Shown piece by piece: positions 1 through 7,703 of a DNA stretch of 64,000 bases. The stretch is from assembly GCA_016716535.1 (NCBI GenBank), contig JADJWD010000004.1, positions 186,001 through 250,000 of the forward strand, read 5' to 3'. The notes under the pieces were generated by a model. That model searched no databases. It was not told the DNA's origin and worked only from the letters and a program-made list of their open reading frames with translations. Origin of the DNA: Betaproteobacteria bacterium (GTDB lineage Bacteria > Pseudomonadota > Gammaproteobacteria > Burkholderiales > Burkholderiaceae_C). The translations under genes and the position numbers were made by a program. Every line of letters starts with the position of its first letter. The stretch's first letter is position 1.

Positions 1-1033
1 CGCCCTTGTCGCGCACGATCGGCGTCGCGTCGAGCCACACGTGGTCCAGGCCGTGCTTCTTCATCTCGAAGTCGATCGCGCGGGCGACGATGTCGCGCGG
101 CGCGAGTTCGCCGCGCGGGTCGTGCGCGGCCATGAAGCGCTGGCCGCCGGCGTCGCCCGGGCCGGTGCTCGGCAGCAGCAACTGTGCGCCCTCGCCGCGC
201 AGCGCCTCGGTGATGAGGAAGCTGCGCTCCTGCGGGTGGTACAGGCACGTCGGATGGAACTGGATGAACTCCATGTTGCCGACGCGGCAGCCGGCCCGCC
301 AGGCCATCGCGATGCCGTCGCCGGTGGCGGTGTCGGGGTTGCTCGTGTAGCGATACACCTTGCCGACGCCGCCGGTGGCGAGCACGACGGCGGAAGCCGC
401 CAGCGTCTCGACGCGGCGGCGGTCGATGTCCAGCGCGTAGACGCCGAAGCAGCGGCGCACCGTGGGGTCGTCGTTGTGGCGTCCGTCGTGTGCGCCGCCG
501 GCGGCGGCATGGGCCGCACGGCGCACGTGCCGGTGCGTGATCAGGTCCACCGCCATGCAGCGCTCGCGCAGCGTCACGCCGGGGTGGCGGCGGGCGCGCT
601 CGAGCAGCGCATCGTGGATGGCCTTGCCGGTGGCGTCGGCGGCGTGCGCGATGCGGCGCACCGTGTGCCCGCCTTCGCGCGTCAGGTGCAGGCCGAGCGG
701 CCCCTCGGGGTCGGCCGAGAACGGCACGCCCGATTCGACGAGCCAGCGCACCGCGTCGGCGCTGCGCTCGGCGATGAAGCGCGCGGTGTCCTCGTCGACG
801 AGGCCGGCACCGGCGTCCAGCGTGTCGTGCACGTGCGACTCGATGCTGTCGTCGCTGCCGAGCACGCCGACGATGCCGCCCTGCGCCCAGGCGGTGGCGC
901 CTTCGTCGAGCTGGCGCTTGGCCAGCACGATCACCGGCACGCGGTCGGCCAGGTGCAGTGCGACGGCCAGGCCCGCGAGGCCGGCGCCGATGACGACCAC
1001 CGGGTGGCGCCCGGGCGTGGATTCAGGGTTCAT
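1..1033 (-). CDS. nadB: L-aspartate oxidase, partial (3' end beyond the window)
   Basis: This flavoenzyme oxidises L-aspartate to iminoaspartate, the first step of NAD synthesis from aspartate. Reading the minus strand from the ATG at 1033 gives about 344 codons with an N-terminal FAD-binding GAGLAGL motif (residues 11-17), the RRIAHAADATGKAI stretch and FIQFHPTCLY, all hallmarks of the NadB/succinate dehydrogenase flavoprotein family. The RRIAHAADATG context favours NadB over SdhA or FrdA. The stop codon lies outside the window, so the C-terminal third or so is missing. The gene is divergent from the hypothetical gene at 1208. The 170-bp gap holds a perfect short inverted repeat (GGGGCA-acc-TGCCCC, 1081-1095) of unknown role. 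Confidence 0.93.
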   Translation of the reverse strand, partial: MNPESTPGRHPVVVIGAGLAGLAVALHLADRVPVIVLAKRQLDEGATAWAQGGIVGVLGSDDSIESHVHDTLDAGAGLVDEDTARFIAERSADAVRWLVESGVPFSADPEGPLGLHLTREGGHTVRRIAHAADATGKAIHDALLERARRHPGVTLRERCMAVDLITHRHVRRAAHAAAGGAHDGRHNDDPTVRRCFGVYALDIDRRRVETLAASAVVLATGGVGKVYRYTSNPDTATGDGIAMAWRAGCRVGNMEFIQFHPTCLYHPQERSFLITEALRGEGAQLLLPSTGPGDAGGQRFMAAHDPRGELAPRDIVARAIDFEMKKHGLDHVWLDATPIVRDKG

Positions 1034-1207
1034 CGAGGGCTCGTCAAAAAGTCGCCGTTCCGGCGCGGGATTCTAGGGAGGGGGCAACCTGCCCCGACCG
1101 GCGCGCGCTGACGCGCCACCTATCATCGGCGCAGCAAGCCCCGGCACCGCAGCGAGGGCGCCGCACCGGCCCACCTCGGCCACGGCGCCCGCCAGGAGAC
1201 ACAGGCG

Positions 1208-2566
1208 ATGAATCGAGTGCGCAACGACGAACCCTGGCCCGACACCGTCAGGACGGGCGGGCAGCAGCGCGGCGCGCGCGAAGCGGTCTCGCGCGAGGAG
1301 TTGCTGGCGCCGGCGACCCAGGTGGTCGCCGACCGCGACGCCTACCTCGGCCAGGGCCAGCACGACGTCGGCCGGCGCATCTCCGACGACCAGGTCGAGC
1401 TCTTCGTCACCGGCGACGCCGCCCCTTCGCTGCAGCGTGAACTGGAACTGCATGCCAGCGAGTTCATCGCCGTGCATGACCTCGGCGCGAGCGCCTCGCT
1501 GCGGCTGCTCAACGGCCTGGCCGGCGCGGCGCAGGCGATGGTGCAGAAGCTGACGATCCGCCGCCAGGGCTACGGGCTGGCGCTGGCGGTGCTGCAGTTC
1601 GTCGAAGTGCCGCTGGCCGCCGGCGGCGCCGTGCGCGTCTACTCCACCGAAGCCAGCGCCGACGGCCCGACGCGGCAGGCGCTGGCGCGCACGCTGCTGG
1701 CGCACAGCCGGCTCGGCGTGCTGATCGCCGGCGAGGTGCCGGCGCACGCCGTCGCCGCGGCGCTGCAGCCGCTGCGCGAGGCCATCACGCGCGGCCCGTG
1801 GACGAACCAGGAGCTGCTGATCGTGCCGCTCGGCTCGAGCGGGGCGCTGGCCACGCAGGCCGCGGCGCTGTCGGCCGGCACGTCGGTGGCGGTCCAGGTC
1901 ACGCCGCAGGCGGTCAGGCCCAAGCACATCTGGAACTTCATTGCCGGCGTCTGGAACCGCCTGAACGGCGCCAGCGGCAGCGCCCGTTCGGTGGAGGCCG
2001 ACATCGAGCGCGCGGTGCCGAAGCCGCCGACGCCTCGGTCCGAGGCGACGACGCAGCCGGGCAACCTGCCGCAGAGCTTTGCGCCCACCGTGCAGGCCGG
2101 GCTGGCGCCGGCGGCCGTGGCTTCGTCAGCGCCAGCGGCAGCCGCGCCGGCGAGCCACGGCCACGTGAGCCCGATGCCGCTGCCGCCGACGCGGCCGATG
2201 CCGATCGCCGGCGGCACGAGCTGGCAGGACTACGTCGAGCGCTGCATGGCGATCAAGGGCACGGTCGGCTGCTGCGTGTTCGACATCCACGGCGCCAAGC
2301 CGCTGGCACACGCCGGCGTCGCGCCCTCGGCCGAGCGGCTGGCGCACCAGGGCGCCAATCTGCTGAGCGCCGCGCTCGACGGTTCGCGCGCCCTCGGCCT
2401 CGGCTCGACGCAGCCCGAGATGACGCTCAGCACGAGCGGCCACCACCTGATCGTGCGCCCGATCCCCGGCCACCCCGGCATCGCCGTGCACCTGGTGCTG
2501 CTGGCCAGCGCCGGCAACCTGACGCTGGCGAGGATGCAGCTGGAGCGGGTGGAGGCGCCGCTCTGA
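1208..2566 (+). CDS. Conserved hypothetical protein with C-terminal roadblock/LC7-like domain
   Basis: This 452-residue soluble protein has no confident function. The first 240 residues look like a folded alpha/beta region. They are followed by a Pro/Ala-rich linker (about 250-330) and a C-terminal domain (about 335-452) whose pattern fits the roadblock/LC7 fold: a conserved aromatic start, a GTVGCCVFDIHGAKPLAHAG strand-turn-strand, a helix, then beta strands ending in NLTLARMQLERVEA. Roadblock proteins usually act as small-GTPase partners or scaffold subunits in bacteria. No signal peptide or membrane segment is seen. The ATG at 1208 follows a purine-rich GGAGACACAGGCG stretch, a reasonable ribosome-binding site. 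It is divergent from nadB and followed by a G homopolymer and decayed DNA. The domain call is by pattern only. Confidence 0.7.
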   Translation: MNRVRNDEPWPDTVRTGGQQRGAREAVSREELLAPATQVVADRDAYLGQGQHDVGRRISDDQVELFVTGDAAPSLQRELELHASEFIAVHDLGASASLRLLNGLAGAAQAMVQKLTIRRQGYGLALAVLQFVEVPLAAGGAVRVYSTEASADGPTRQALARTLLAHSRLGVLIAGEVPAHAVAAALQPLREAITRGPWTNQELLIVPLGSSGALATQAAALSAGTSVAVQVTPQAVRPKHIWNFIAGVWNRLNGASGSARSVEADIERAVPKPPTPRSEATTQPGNLPQSFAPTVQAGLAPAAVASSAPAAAAPASHGHVSPMPLPPTRPMPIAGGTSWQDYVERCMAIKGTVGCCVFDIHGAKPLAHAGVAPSAERLAHQGANLLSAALDGSRALGLGSTQPEMTLSTSGHHLIVRPIPGHPGIAVHLVLLASAGNLTLARMQLERVEAPL

Positions 2567-2584
2567 CAGCCGTTCTGGCGGGGC

Positions 2585-2625
<41 letters not shown>

Positions 2626-2665
2626 AGCCGGCGGCGGCGGCATCTTGATGCCTGACTGCGCCGGT

Positions 2666-2712
2666 ATGCGCACGACCCTGACGATCGACGACGACCTGAG
2701 GCGCCGGACCGC
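2666..2712 (+). pseudogene. VapB-like antitoxin stub (5' end only)
   Basis: From the ATG at 2666 the frame reads MRTTLTIDDDLRRRTA, the typical N-terminal beta strand and first helix of a VapB-type (type II) ribbon-helix-helix antitoxin. After about 16 residues the frame becomes low-complexity Arg/Gly with no family resemblance, and no VapC toxin follows. I read it as the broken start of an antitoxin gene. The match is very short, so chance is possible. Confidence 0.4.
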
Positions 2713-2939
2713 TGCTCGGGGTCGAAGAGTGCGGGGGGGGACCAGAGGCCCGCCTGCCGCAGGCCGGGGTGGTGGTGGGGCGGCCTGGGTCGCGACGTGG
2801 GGGGCGCTGGGCGAACGCCGGGTCGCTGGCCCGCAAGGGTCTCCTTCCCACGCCTCGGGCACCTGAGCTGAAAACAGCACTGCGCCGCCCGCCATCGATC
2901 CGCGTCTACGCGGCGCGGCTGCGCCCGGCCCGGCTTCGA
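2713..2939. other. Decayed intergenic DNA, no gene recognised
   Basis: Between the antitoxin stub and the recognisable part of the PEP-CTERM pseudogene I see no coding pattern, RNA gene or mobile-element end. The short open frames here are Arg/Gly/Pro-rich and look like GC-driven noise. The stretch probably once held the missing 5' part of the PEP-CTERM gene. Confidence 0.5.
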
Positions 2940-3655
2940 TCCAGCCCCGGCGTCAACAACTTGCCCAGTTTGGGCTACCAGGCCACGTCCACCAGCGGGT
3001 TCGGCGACCGCATCGGCTTTGCAGCCGGTCCGCGCACGCTCGACTCGGTGACGGTACGGATGAGCGTGCCCTCCACACGAGGCAACCGCTAAGCCGCGGG
3101 CTTCGACCATCAGCTCACGTTCAACATCTACGGCGCGGGGTCAGGCAACACGCCGGGGGCGCTGCTCGCCACGCAGACGATCACGTCGCTGGTGCCGTGG
3201 CGGCCCGAGGCCGATCCGTCGTGCCCGAACGGCGGCACCGCTTGGCGCGCGGCCGACGGCAATTGCTACAACGGCTTTGCCTTCGACGTCGCTTTCGACT
3301 TCTCTGGCCAGGGCCTGTTGCTGCCTGACGAGATCGTATTTGGCCTGGCGTTCAACACACAGAGCTACGGCAGCCAACCATTGGGCGCGAGCGGCCCCTA
3401 CAACTCCTTGAACTTCGGCCTCAGCTCAGCCGCAACGGCGGGCACCGACATCAACACCGACGGCGTGTTCTGGACCAGGGCTTCCTGACGACGGGCACCG
3501 CCGGCACGTTTGGTCAGGACACCGACTGGACCGGGTACGTGCCCGCCGTGCGGTTCAGCACTACGCAAGTGCCCGAGCCCGGCTCGCTGGCGCTGCTGGC
3601 CGCCGCCTTGATCGCACTCGGTGGTGCACGGCGGCGGGCCGACGGGCGCGACTGA
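2940..3655 (+). pseudogene. PEP-CTERM sorting-domain protein, degraded
   Basis: One frame reads VNNLPSLGYQATSTSGFGD and TLDSVTVRMS, then an in-frame TAA (3090-3092). The same frame continues as FDHQLTFNIYG, LVPWRPEADPSC and GPYNSLNFGLSS up to TGA at 3486-3488. A one-base shift near 3477 restores GFLTTGTAGTFGQDTDWTGYVPAVRF and the end VPEPGSLALLAAALIALGG followed by RRR, the classic PEP-CTERM sorting signal (motif, membrane helix, basic tail). Such proteins are exported and processed by an exosortase, often in polysaccharide-producing bacteria. The signal peptide region is missing. With no start, an internal stop and a frameshift, this is a pseudogene, although the frameshift alone might be a sequencing error. 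Confidence 0.8.
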
Positions 3656-3820
3656 TCCGCTAATCATCGCTCGCCACGCCGTCGCCTGGCCCGGGCTGCG
3701 GCCCGAGTCTGCGTGGCAGCGTGAAGCTGCTGCTGGACTCGCGTGCCGAAGAGTCCATCGGCACGGTCGAGGTCGGTCGAGCCAGCGCGCGCGCTTCGCC
3801 AGGCGCGCCGCCAACTTGCC

Positions 3821-4750
3821 TCATCCCCAGGTCGACGCCGGCAGCGCCCCTGGCGCGAACATGCCTTCCGGGCCGAAGTGGAACATCCGCGAGCGGTCAC
3901 GCGCGTAGTCGGTCCCCTTCTTGGCCAGCACGTCGCGGTTGAGGTTCTCGTACCACCGCTGCACCGTCATCGCATCGAGCAGCACGACGTGCGTCCCGTC
4001 GGCCATGGCCGCAGTGATGGGCTCCTCGCCGTGCCAGGCGAACTGCGCCTCGGCGCCGTGCTGCACCATGTCCGCGCCGATGCGCCGGTTGAGCTCGATG
4101 CGGATGCGCTCGAAGTCGGCATTGGGCAGCAGCGGGGTGAAGTTCTTGACGCCGTGCGCCTGGCCTTCGTGGCGACGGTTGTCGGTTTCGGCGCCCGGCA
4201 CGATGACGTCCTTCAGGTCGTAGTCGCCGTGGATGTAGGCCCAGCCGACGCCGGCGGCGGCGTTCGAGAGCTGCAGGCAGCCGTAGTGCTTCGACGCCGG
4301 GTCCACGTCGACGCGCCAGCGCCAGGCGGCCGAGCAGGCGGCCGCGCGCGCCACGCCCCACTCGGCCCAGCTGTCGGGCTTCGCGGGGTCGCCTGCGCGC
4401 GGCGCTGCACCGGCAGCGAGCAGGTGCAGGCCGTCGATCCAGCAGTGCAGCGCCTTGCCCACCTTGGCCGGCCTGTAGGCCGCGGGGTGCATGCCCGGGT
4501 GCACGACGAGGCCGGCCACGTGGTAGTCCTGCTGCGCCATGCGGCCCTGCACCGAGCGCAGGGAGGCAGGCGGGTCGAAGTCGGCGGTCTTCGCCTTCAC
4601 CAGCGCCGGCTTCGGGTAGTAGCCCGGCTGGCCCACGTAGCGCAGCGAGTCCTCGTTGGTGTGGCGCACGAGCAGCGTCGCGCCCATCTCGCGCGCCACG
4701 TTCAGGAAGGTGCGCAGATCCTTGCCGCGCATGCCGATGCCGATGCCCAT
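3821..4750 (-). CDS. Putative edema factor/CyaA/ExoY-like nucleotidyl cyclase-fold protein
   Basis: This 309-residue protein has no signal peptide or membrane helix. Its motif order resembles the anthrax edema factor/CyaA/ExoY adenylyl cyclase fold: LLVRHTN (26-32, compare the IFG-RPVN region), a K-x-K basic patch VKAKTADF (51-58) followed by AGLVVHP (79-85), the metal-site-like GDYDL (175-179), and NRRIGADMVQHGAE (221-234), matching the HGTE histidine loop of edema factor and a later KGTDY. The asparagine expected six residues after the loop histidine is Phe here, so activity is uncertain. I chose the ATG at 4750, preceded by GAGGCG; a TTG at 4774 would add eight residues. It stands alone between a PEP-CTERM pseudogene and clpB fragments. 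This assignment rests on remembered family motifs; otherwise it is a hypothetical protein. Confidence 0.5.
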   Translation of the reverse strand: MGIGIGMRGKDLRTFLNVAREMGATLLVRHTNEDSLRYVGQPGYYPKPALVKAKTADFDPPASLRSVQGRMAQQDYHVAGLVVHPGMHPAAYRPAKVGKALHCWIDGLHLLAAGAAPRAGDPAKPDSWAEWGVARAAACSAAWRWRVDVDPASKHYGCLQLSNAAAGVGWAYIHGDYDLKDVIVPGAETDNRRHEGQAHGVKNFTPLLPNADFERIRIELNRRIGADMVQHGAEAQFAWHGEEPITAAMADGTHVVLLDAMTVQRWYENLNRDVLAKKGTDYARDRSRMFHFGPEGMFAPGALPASTWG

Positions 4751-4901
4751 GTTCGATCGCCTCGTTGCGGGCAAGAGACGCCTTGCCGATCCGCGGCGGA
4801 TGGTAGGTGCCTGCGGCGGCGGCGTGTGGCGATTCGCCAGCCGCCGGCCCCCTAAATGACCCGCCTTGCGGGTCGCACGCGGGCGGGCGGCCGGGTCAGG
4901 A

Positions 4902-5149
4902 TCAGTGCACCGTCCTCGAAAACACGAACTCGCCCTTCTCCACCCCCACCGGGATCACGTCCTTCGGCCCGAAGCGCCCTTGCAGGATCAGCTTGCTCAC
5001 CGGGTTCACGATGCGCTGCTGGATCGACTTCGGCGATCTCTTCGGCGCCGACCATCGTGCGCAGCAGCTGCGGCTTGCCGGCGTCCTTCTTGCCGGTTTC
5101 CTTGCTCTGCGCTTCCTTCAGGCGCTTCTCCAGCTCCGGCAGCTTGCCG
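4902..5149 (-). pseudogene. Two spliced fragments of clpB
   Basis: 4902 to about 5026 is a near copy of the 3' end of clpB (31827-31950), including the stop codon and the codons for PVSKLILQGRFGPKDVIPVG. About 5027-5149 copies an internal clpB segment (about 32793-32915) encoding part of the middle domain (GKLPELEKRLKEAQSKE, ETGKKDAGKPQLLRTMVGAEE). Roughly 840 bp between these parts is deleted. The fragment then abuts a truncated sensor kinase. The intact gene lies about 27 kb away in the same orientation, so this is a partial duplication with internal deletion and no functional product. Confidence 0.88.
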
Positions 5150-6552
5150 CACGCTCGCCGGGCTCTTCCGCGACCACGTGCGGCGCCAGGTGGTGGCCGA
5201 GCTGGCGGCGCAGCTCGACCAGGTGACGGCGCGCCTCGAGTTCGACGCCGAGGGCCGGCCCGAGGTCGACCGGGGGCGCTCAGCGACCCGCACTGGAGCC
5301 GTCCGCGCTCGGGGCTGTACTGGCAGGTCGACGGCGTCGGCGCGCCGCTGCCGGCGGGCATCCTGCGCTCGCGCTCCTTGTGGGACGCGACGCTGGTGCT
5401 GCCCGCGGCGGCGAACGGCGGCGCGAACGACGGTGCAGGCGGCGGCGCGAACGACGGCGCGGACGGCCGCACGGGCGGCGGGATCGCCGACGGCTCGGTG
5501 CGCGTGCACCCGCTCGCCGGGCCGCATGGCGAGCCGCTGCTGGCGGTGCAGCGCACGGTGCGGCGCGACGGCGACGCGGCCGCACGCTGGCGCGTCGCGG
5601 TGGCCGCCGATCTGACCGAGTTGCACGCCGCGACGCAGCGCTTCAACGGCGTGCTCGCGGCTTCGCTCGCGGTGCTGCTGGCGCTGCTCGGCGCGGCGGC
5701 CTGGTTGCAGATCGCGGTCGGCCTGGCGCCGCTGCGCGCGTTGCAGCGCGCCGTGGGCGCGGTCCACGAAGGCCGCGCGCTGAGGCTGCAAGGATCGCCG
5801 CCCTCGCAGGTGCAGCCGCTCGTCGACGACTTCAACGCCGTGCTCGAGCGCAACGCCGAGGTCGTGACGCGCGCGCGCACGCAGGCCGGCGACGTGGCGC
5901 ACGCGATCAAGACGCCGCTGGCCGCGCTGCGCCAGGCGGCGGCGGCCGCGGCGGCGGCATCGAACACCGCGGCCGGCGCCGCGCCGACGCCGCCCGCGCT
6001 GTCCGAACTGCCGCGGCTCGTCGACGAGCAGGTGGGGCTCGCCCAGCGCCACATCGACTGGCATCTCGCGCGCGCGTCGCCGCAGCGCGCGGCCTGCCCG
6101 GGGCGCGCGTGCCGGTGGCGCCGGTGCTGGCCGATCTGCGGCGCGTGCTGGACAAGGTGCATGCCGCGCGCGGCCTGCACATCGTGCTGCCGCCCCCCAT
6201 GGACGCCGCCTTCGCCGGCGAGACCGAGGACCTGCACGAAATCGTCGGCAACGTGCTCGACAACGCCTGCAAGTGGGCACGGCACGAGGTGCGCGTGGCG
6301 CTGCGTGTGGAGCCGTCGCCGGCCGGCGCGCAGGTGCTGGTCACGGTCGAGGACGACGGCCCGGGCATCGCCGCCGAGCAGCGAGCGAAGCTGCCTCGGC
6401 GCGGCACGCGCCTGGACGAATCGGTGCCGGGCAGCGGGCTCGGCCTCGCGATCGCCGCCGAGCTGTCGGCGCTGTACGGCGGCACGCTCGAGCTGCATGG
6501 CGAGCCGCCGTCCGGGCTGCGGGTGCAGATCCGCCTGCCGGCGGCGACGTGA
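5150..6552 (+). pseudogene. Sensor histidine kinase, 5'-truncated and frameshifted (PhoQ/QseC-like)
   Basis: The reading begins inside a periplasmic sensor domain (LAGLFRDHVRRQVVAELAAQ, then SGLYWQVDG). It continues through a membrane helix (NGVLAASLAVLLALLGAAAW) and a HAMP-like PLRALQRAV, the DHp box GDVAHAIKTPLAALRQ with the phospho-accepting His, and the ATPase boxes NVLDNACKWA, EDDGPGI and GSGLGLAIAAEL. Two frame changes are needed, near 5270 (a run of G) and near 6080 (a CG run). The 5' end including the first membrane helix is replaced by clpB fragments, and no response regulator is adjacent. The frameshifts may be sequencing errors, but the truncation is real in this sequence. Confidence 0.82.
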
Positions 6553-6588
6553 GCTGCGGCGGGCCGGACCGCCGCGTCGTGACTTCGT

Positions 6589-6607
6589 CTTAAGCGCGCC
6601 TTCAGGG
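6589..6607 (+). repeat. Direct repeat copy 1 upstream of the cytochrome operon
   Basis: CTTAAGCGCGCCTTCAGGG lies 36 bp after the kinase remnant. A close copy (15 of 19 identical) is at 6765-6783. Both are in the upstream region of the DUF6502 gene, which suggests a regulator-binding repeat or a small duplication. No known box was recognised. Confidence 0.45.
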
Positions 6608-6743
6608 TTGTAAGCACGGGCGTCGTGCCGGCCGGCGCGCGTGCTGCCGACGGCGCCGGCGCTCGTGCCGGTCGGTACGGGTCCGGGGGGCGCCCGCCGC
6701 GCCGGCCGGCGGCGCCGCCGCGCCGGCACATCCGCACACGTTT

Positions 6744-7703
6744 GTGATGCCGCGCGCGCTTCCCCTTAACGCGGCCTTCAGGGACAAATGCGCGAATTGC
6801 GCATTTGCTGCCCCGACCGTGCCCGACGCCCCTCCTGCCCCCGACGCCGCCGACCGCGAGGCGCTGCTGCTGCGCACCGCGGTCGAGGTGCTGCTGCCGC
6901 TGGCGCGGCTGTGCGTGGCGCAGGGGCTGCACTACGCCAAGGCCGGCGAGCTGTTCAAGCGCGCCTACGTGCACGCGGCGCGCGAGCGGCGCGCCGCCGC
7001 CGGCGATGCGGCGGGACGCGACGTGAGCCAGGTCGCCACCGCCACCGGCTTGAGCCGGCGCGAAGTGGCGCGCCTGGGCGCCGCCGGGGCGCCGCGCGCG
7101 CTGCAGCGCACGACGCCGGCGACGCAGCTGCTGACGAAGTGGCTCGCCGACCGCTCGCTGCGCCATCGAAACGGTCGCGTGCGCAAGCTGCCGCGGCAGG
7201 GGCCGGCGCCCAGCTTCGAGGCGATGGCGCAGGCGGTGACGCGGCACGTGCATCCGCGCAGCCTGCTCGACGAGATGCTGCGCCTGGGCTACGTCAAGCT
7301 CGTCGACGACGGGGCCAGCGTCGTGCCGCTGCCGGTGCGCGTGGTGCCCGAGGCCGACGAGGCGCGCCTGTACGGCTTCCTGGCGGCCAACGTCGGCGAC
7401 CACCTGTCGGCGGCGGTGGCCAACGTGCTGCATCGCGACCGCCGCCACCTCGAGCAGGCGATCTTCAGCCACAGCGTCTCGGGCGTCGCCGTGGCGGCGG
7501 CGCAGGCGCTGGTGGCGGCGCAGTGGACGCACCTGCTGGCCACGCTCGTGCCGGCGCTGGAGCGCCTGATCGACGAGGACCACGCCGCCGCGCGCGCTGC
7601 CGACCATCGCCTGCGCGTCGGCCTCTATGCCTACCACGAGCCACTGCCCGCCGCGCCGGCGGCGGGGCCGGAGCCTGCCCATGCCGACCCTGCAAGAGCC
7701 TGA
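6744..7703 (+). CDS. DUF6502 family protein
   Basis: This 319-residue protein has the features of the DUF6502 family: an N-terminal helical region (ADREALLLRTAVEVLLPLARL, GLHYAKAGELFKRAYVHAA) resembling a DNA-binding or regulatory helical bundle, then SQVATATGLSRREVARL, which has a helix-turn-helix look. No membrane segment or signal peptide is seen. Family members are found beside DUF5666 genes in Burkholderiales, as here, and their function is not established; a regulatory role is my inference. The start is uncertain: GTG/ATG at 6744/6747 would translate through the upstream repeats, whereas GTG at 6819 leaves them as leader. The 3' end overlaps the next gene by 23 bases, indicating translational coupling. 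Confidence 0.75.
   Translation: MMPRALPLNAAFRDKCANCAFAAPTVPDAPPAPDAADREALLLRTAVEVLLPLARLCVAQGLHYAKAGELFKRAYVHAARERRAAAGDAAGRDVSQVATATGLSRREVARLGAAGAPRALQRTTPATQLLTKWLADRSLRHRNGRVRKLPRQGPAPSFEAMAQAVTRHVHPRSLLDEMLRLGYVKLVDDGASVVPLPVRVVPEADEARLYGFLAANVGDHLSAAVANVLHRDRRHLEQAIFSHSVSGVAVAAAQALVAAQWTHLLATLVPALERLIDEDHAAARAADHRLRVGLYAYHEPLPAAPAAGPEPAHADPARA
6765..6783 (+). repeat. Direct repeat copy 2 upstream of the cytochrome operon
   Basis: CTTAACGCGGCCTTCAGGG matches 6589-6607 at 15 of 19 positions; the differences are confined to four central bases. It sits immediately before the inverted repeat at 6786-6806 and overlaps the most upstream possible start of the DUF6502 gene. Confidence 0.45.
6786..6806. 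promoter_or_regulatory. Perfect inverted repeat, possible operator or leader hairpin
   Basis: Arms AAATGCGC and GCGCATTT (8 bp, perfect) flank a GAATT loop. The element is AT-rich for this genome and lies just before the alternative GTG start (6819) of the DUF6502 gene. It could be an operator for a dimeric regulator or a 5' leader hairpin controlling the whole cytochrome operon. Confidence 0.45.

Noticed and set aside
4852..6729. 625-residue minus-strand frame over the kinase remnant
   Set aside because: It is antisense, low complexity, and starts from the clpB fragment by chance.
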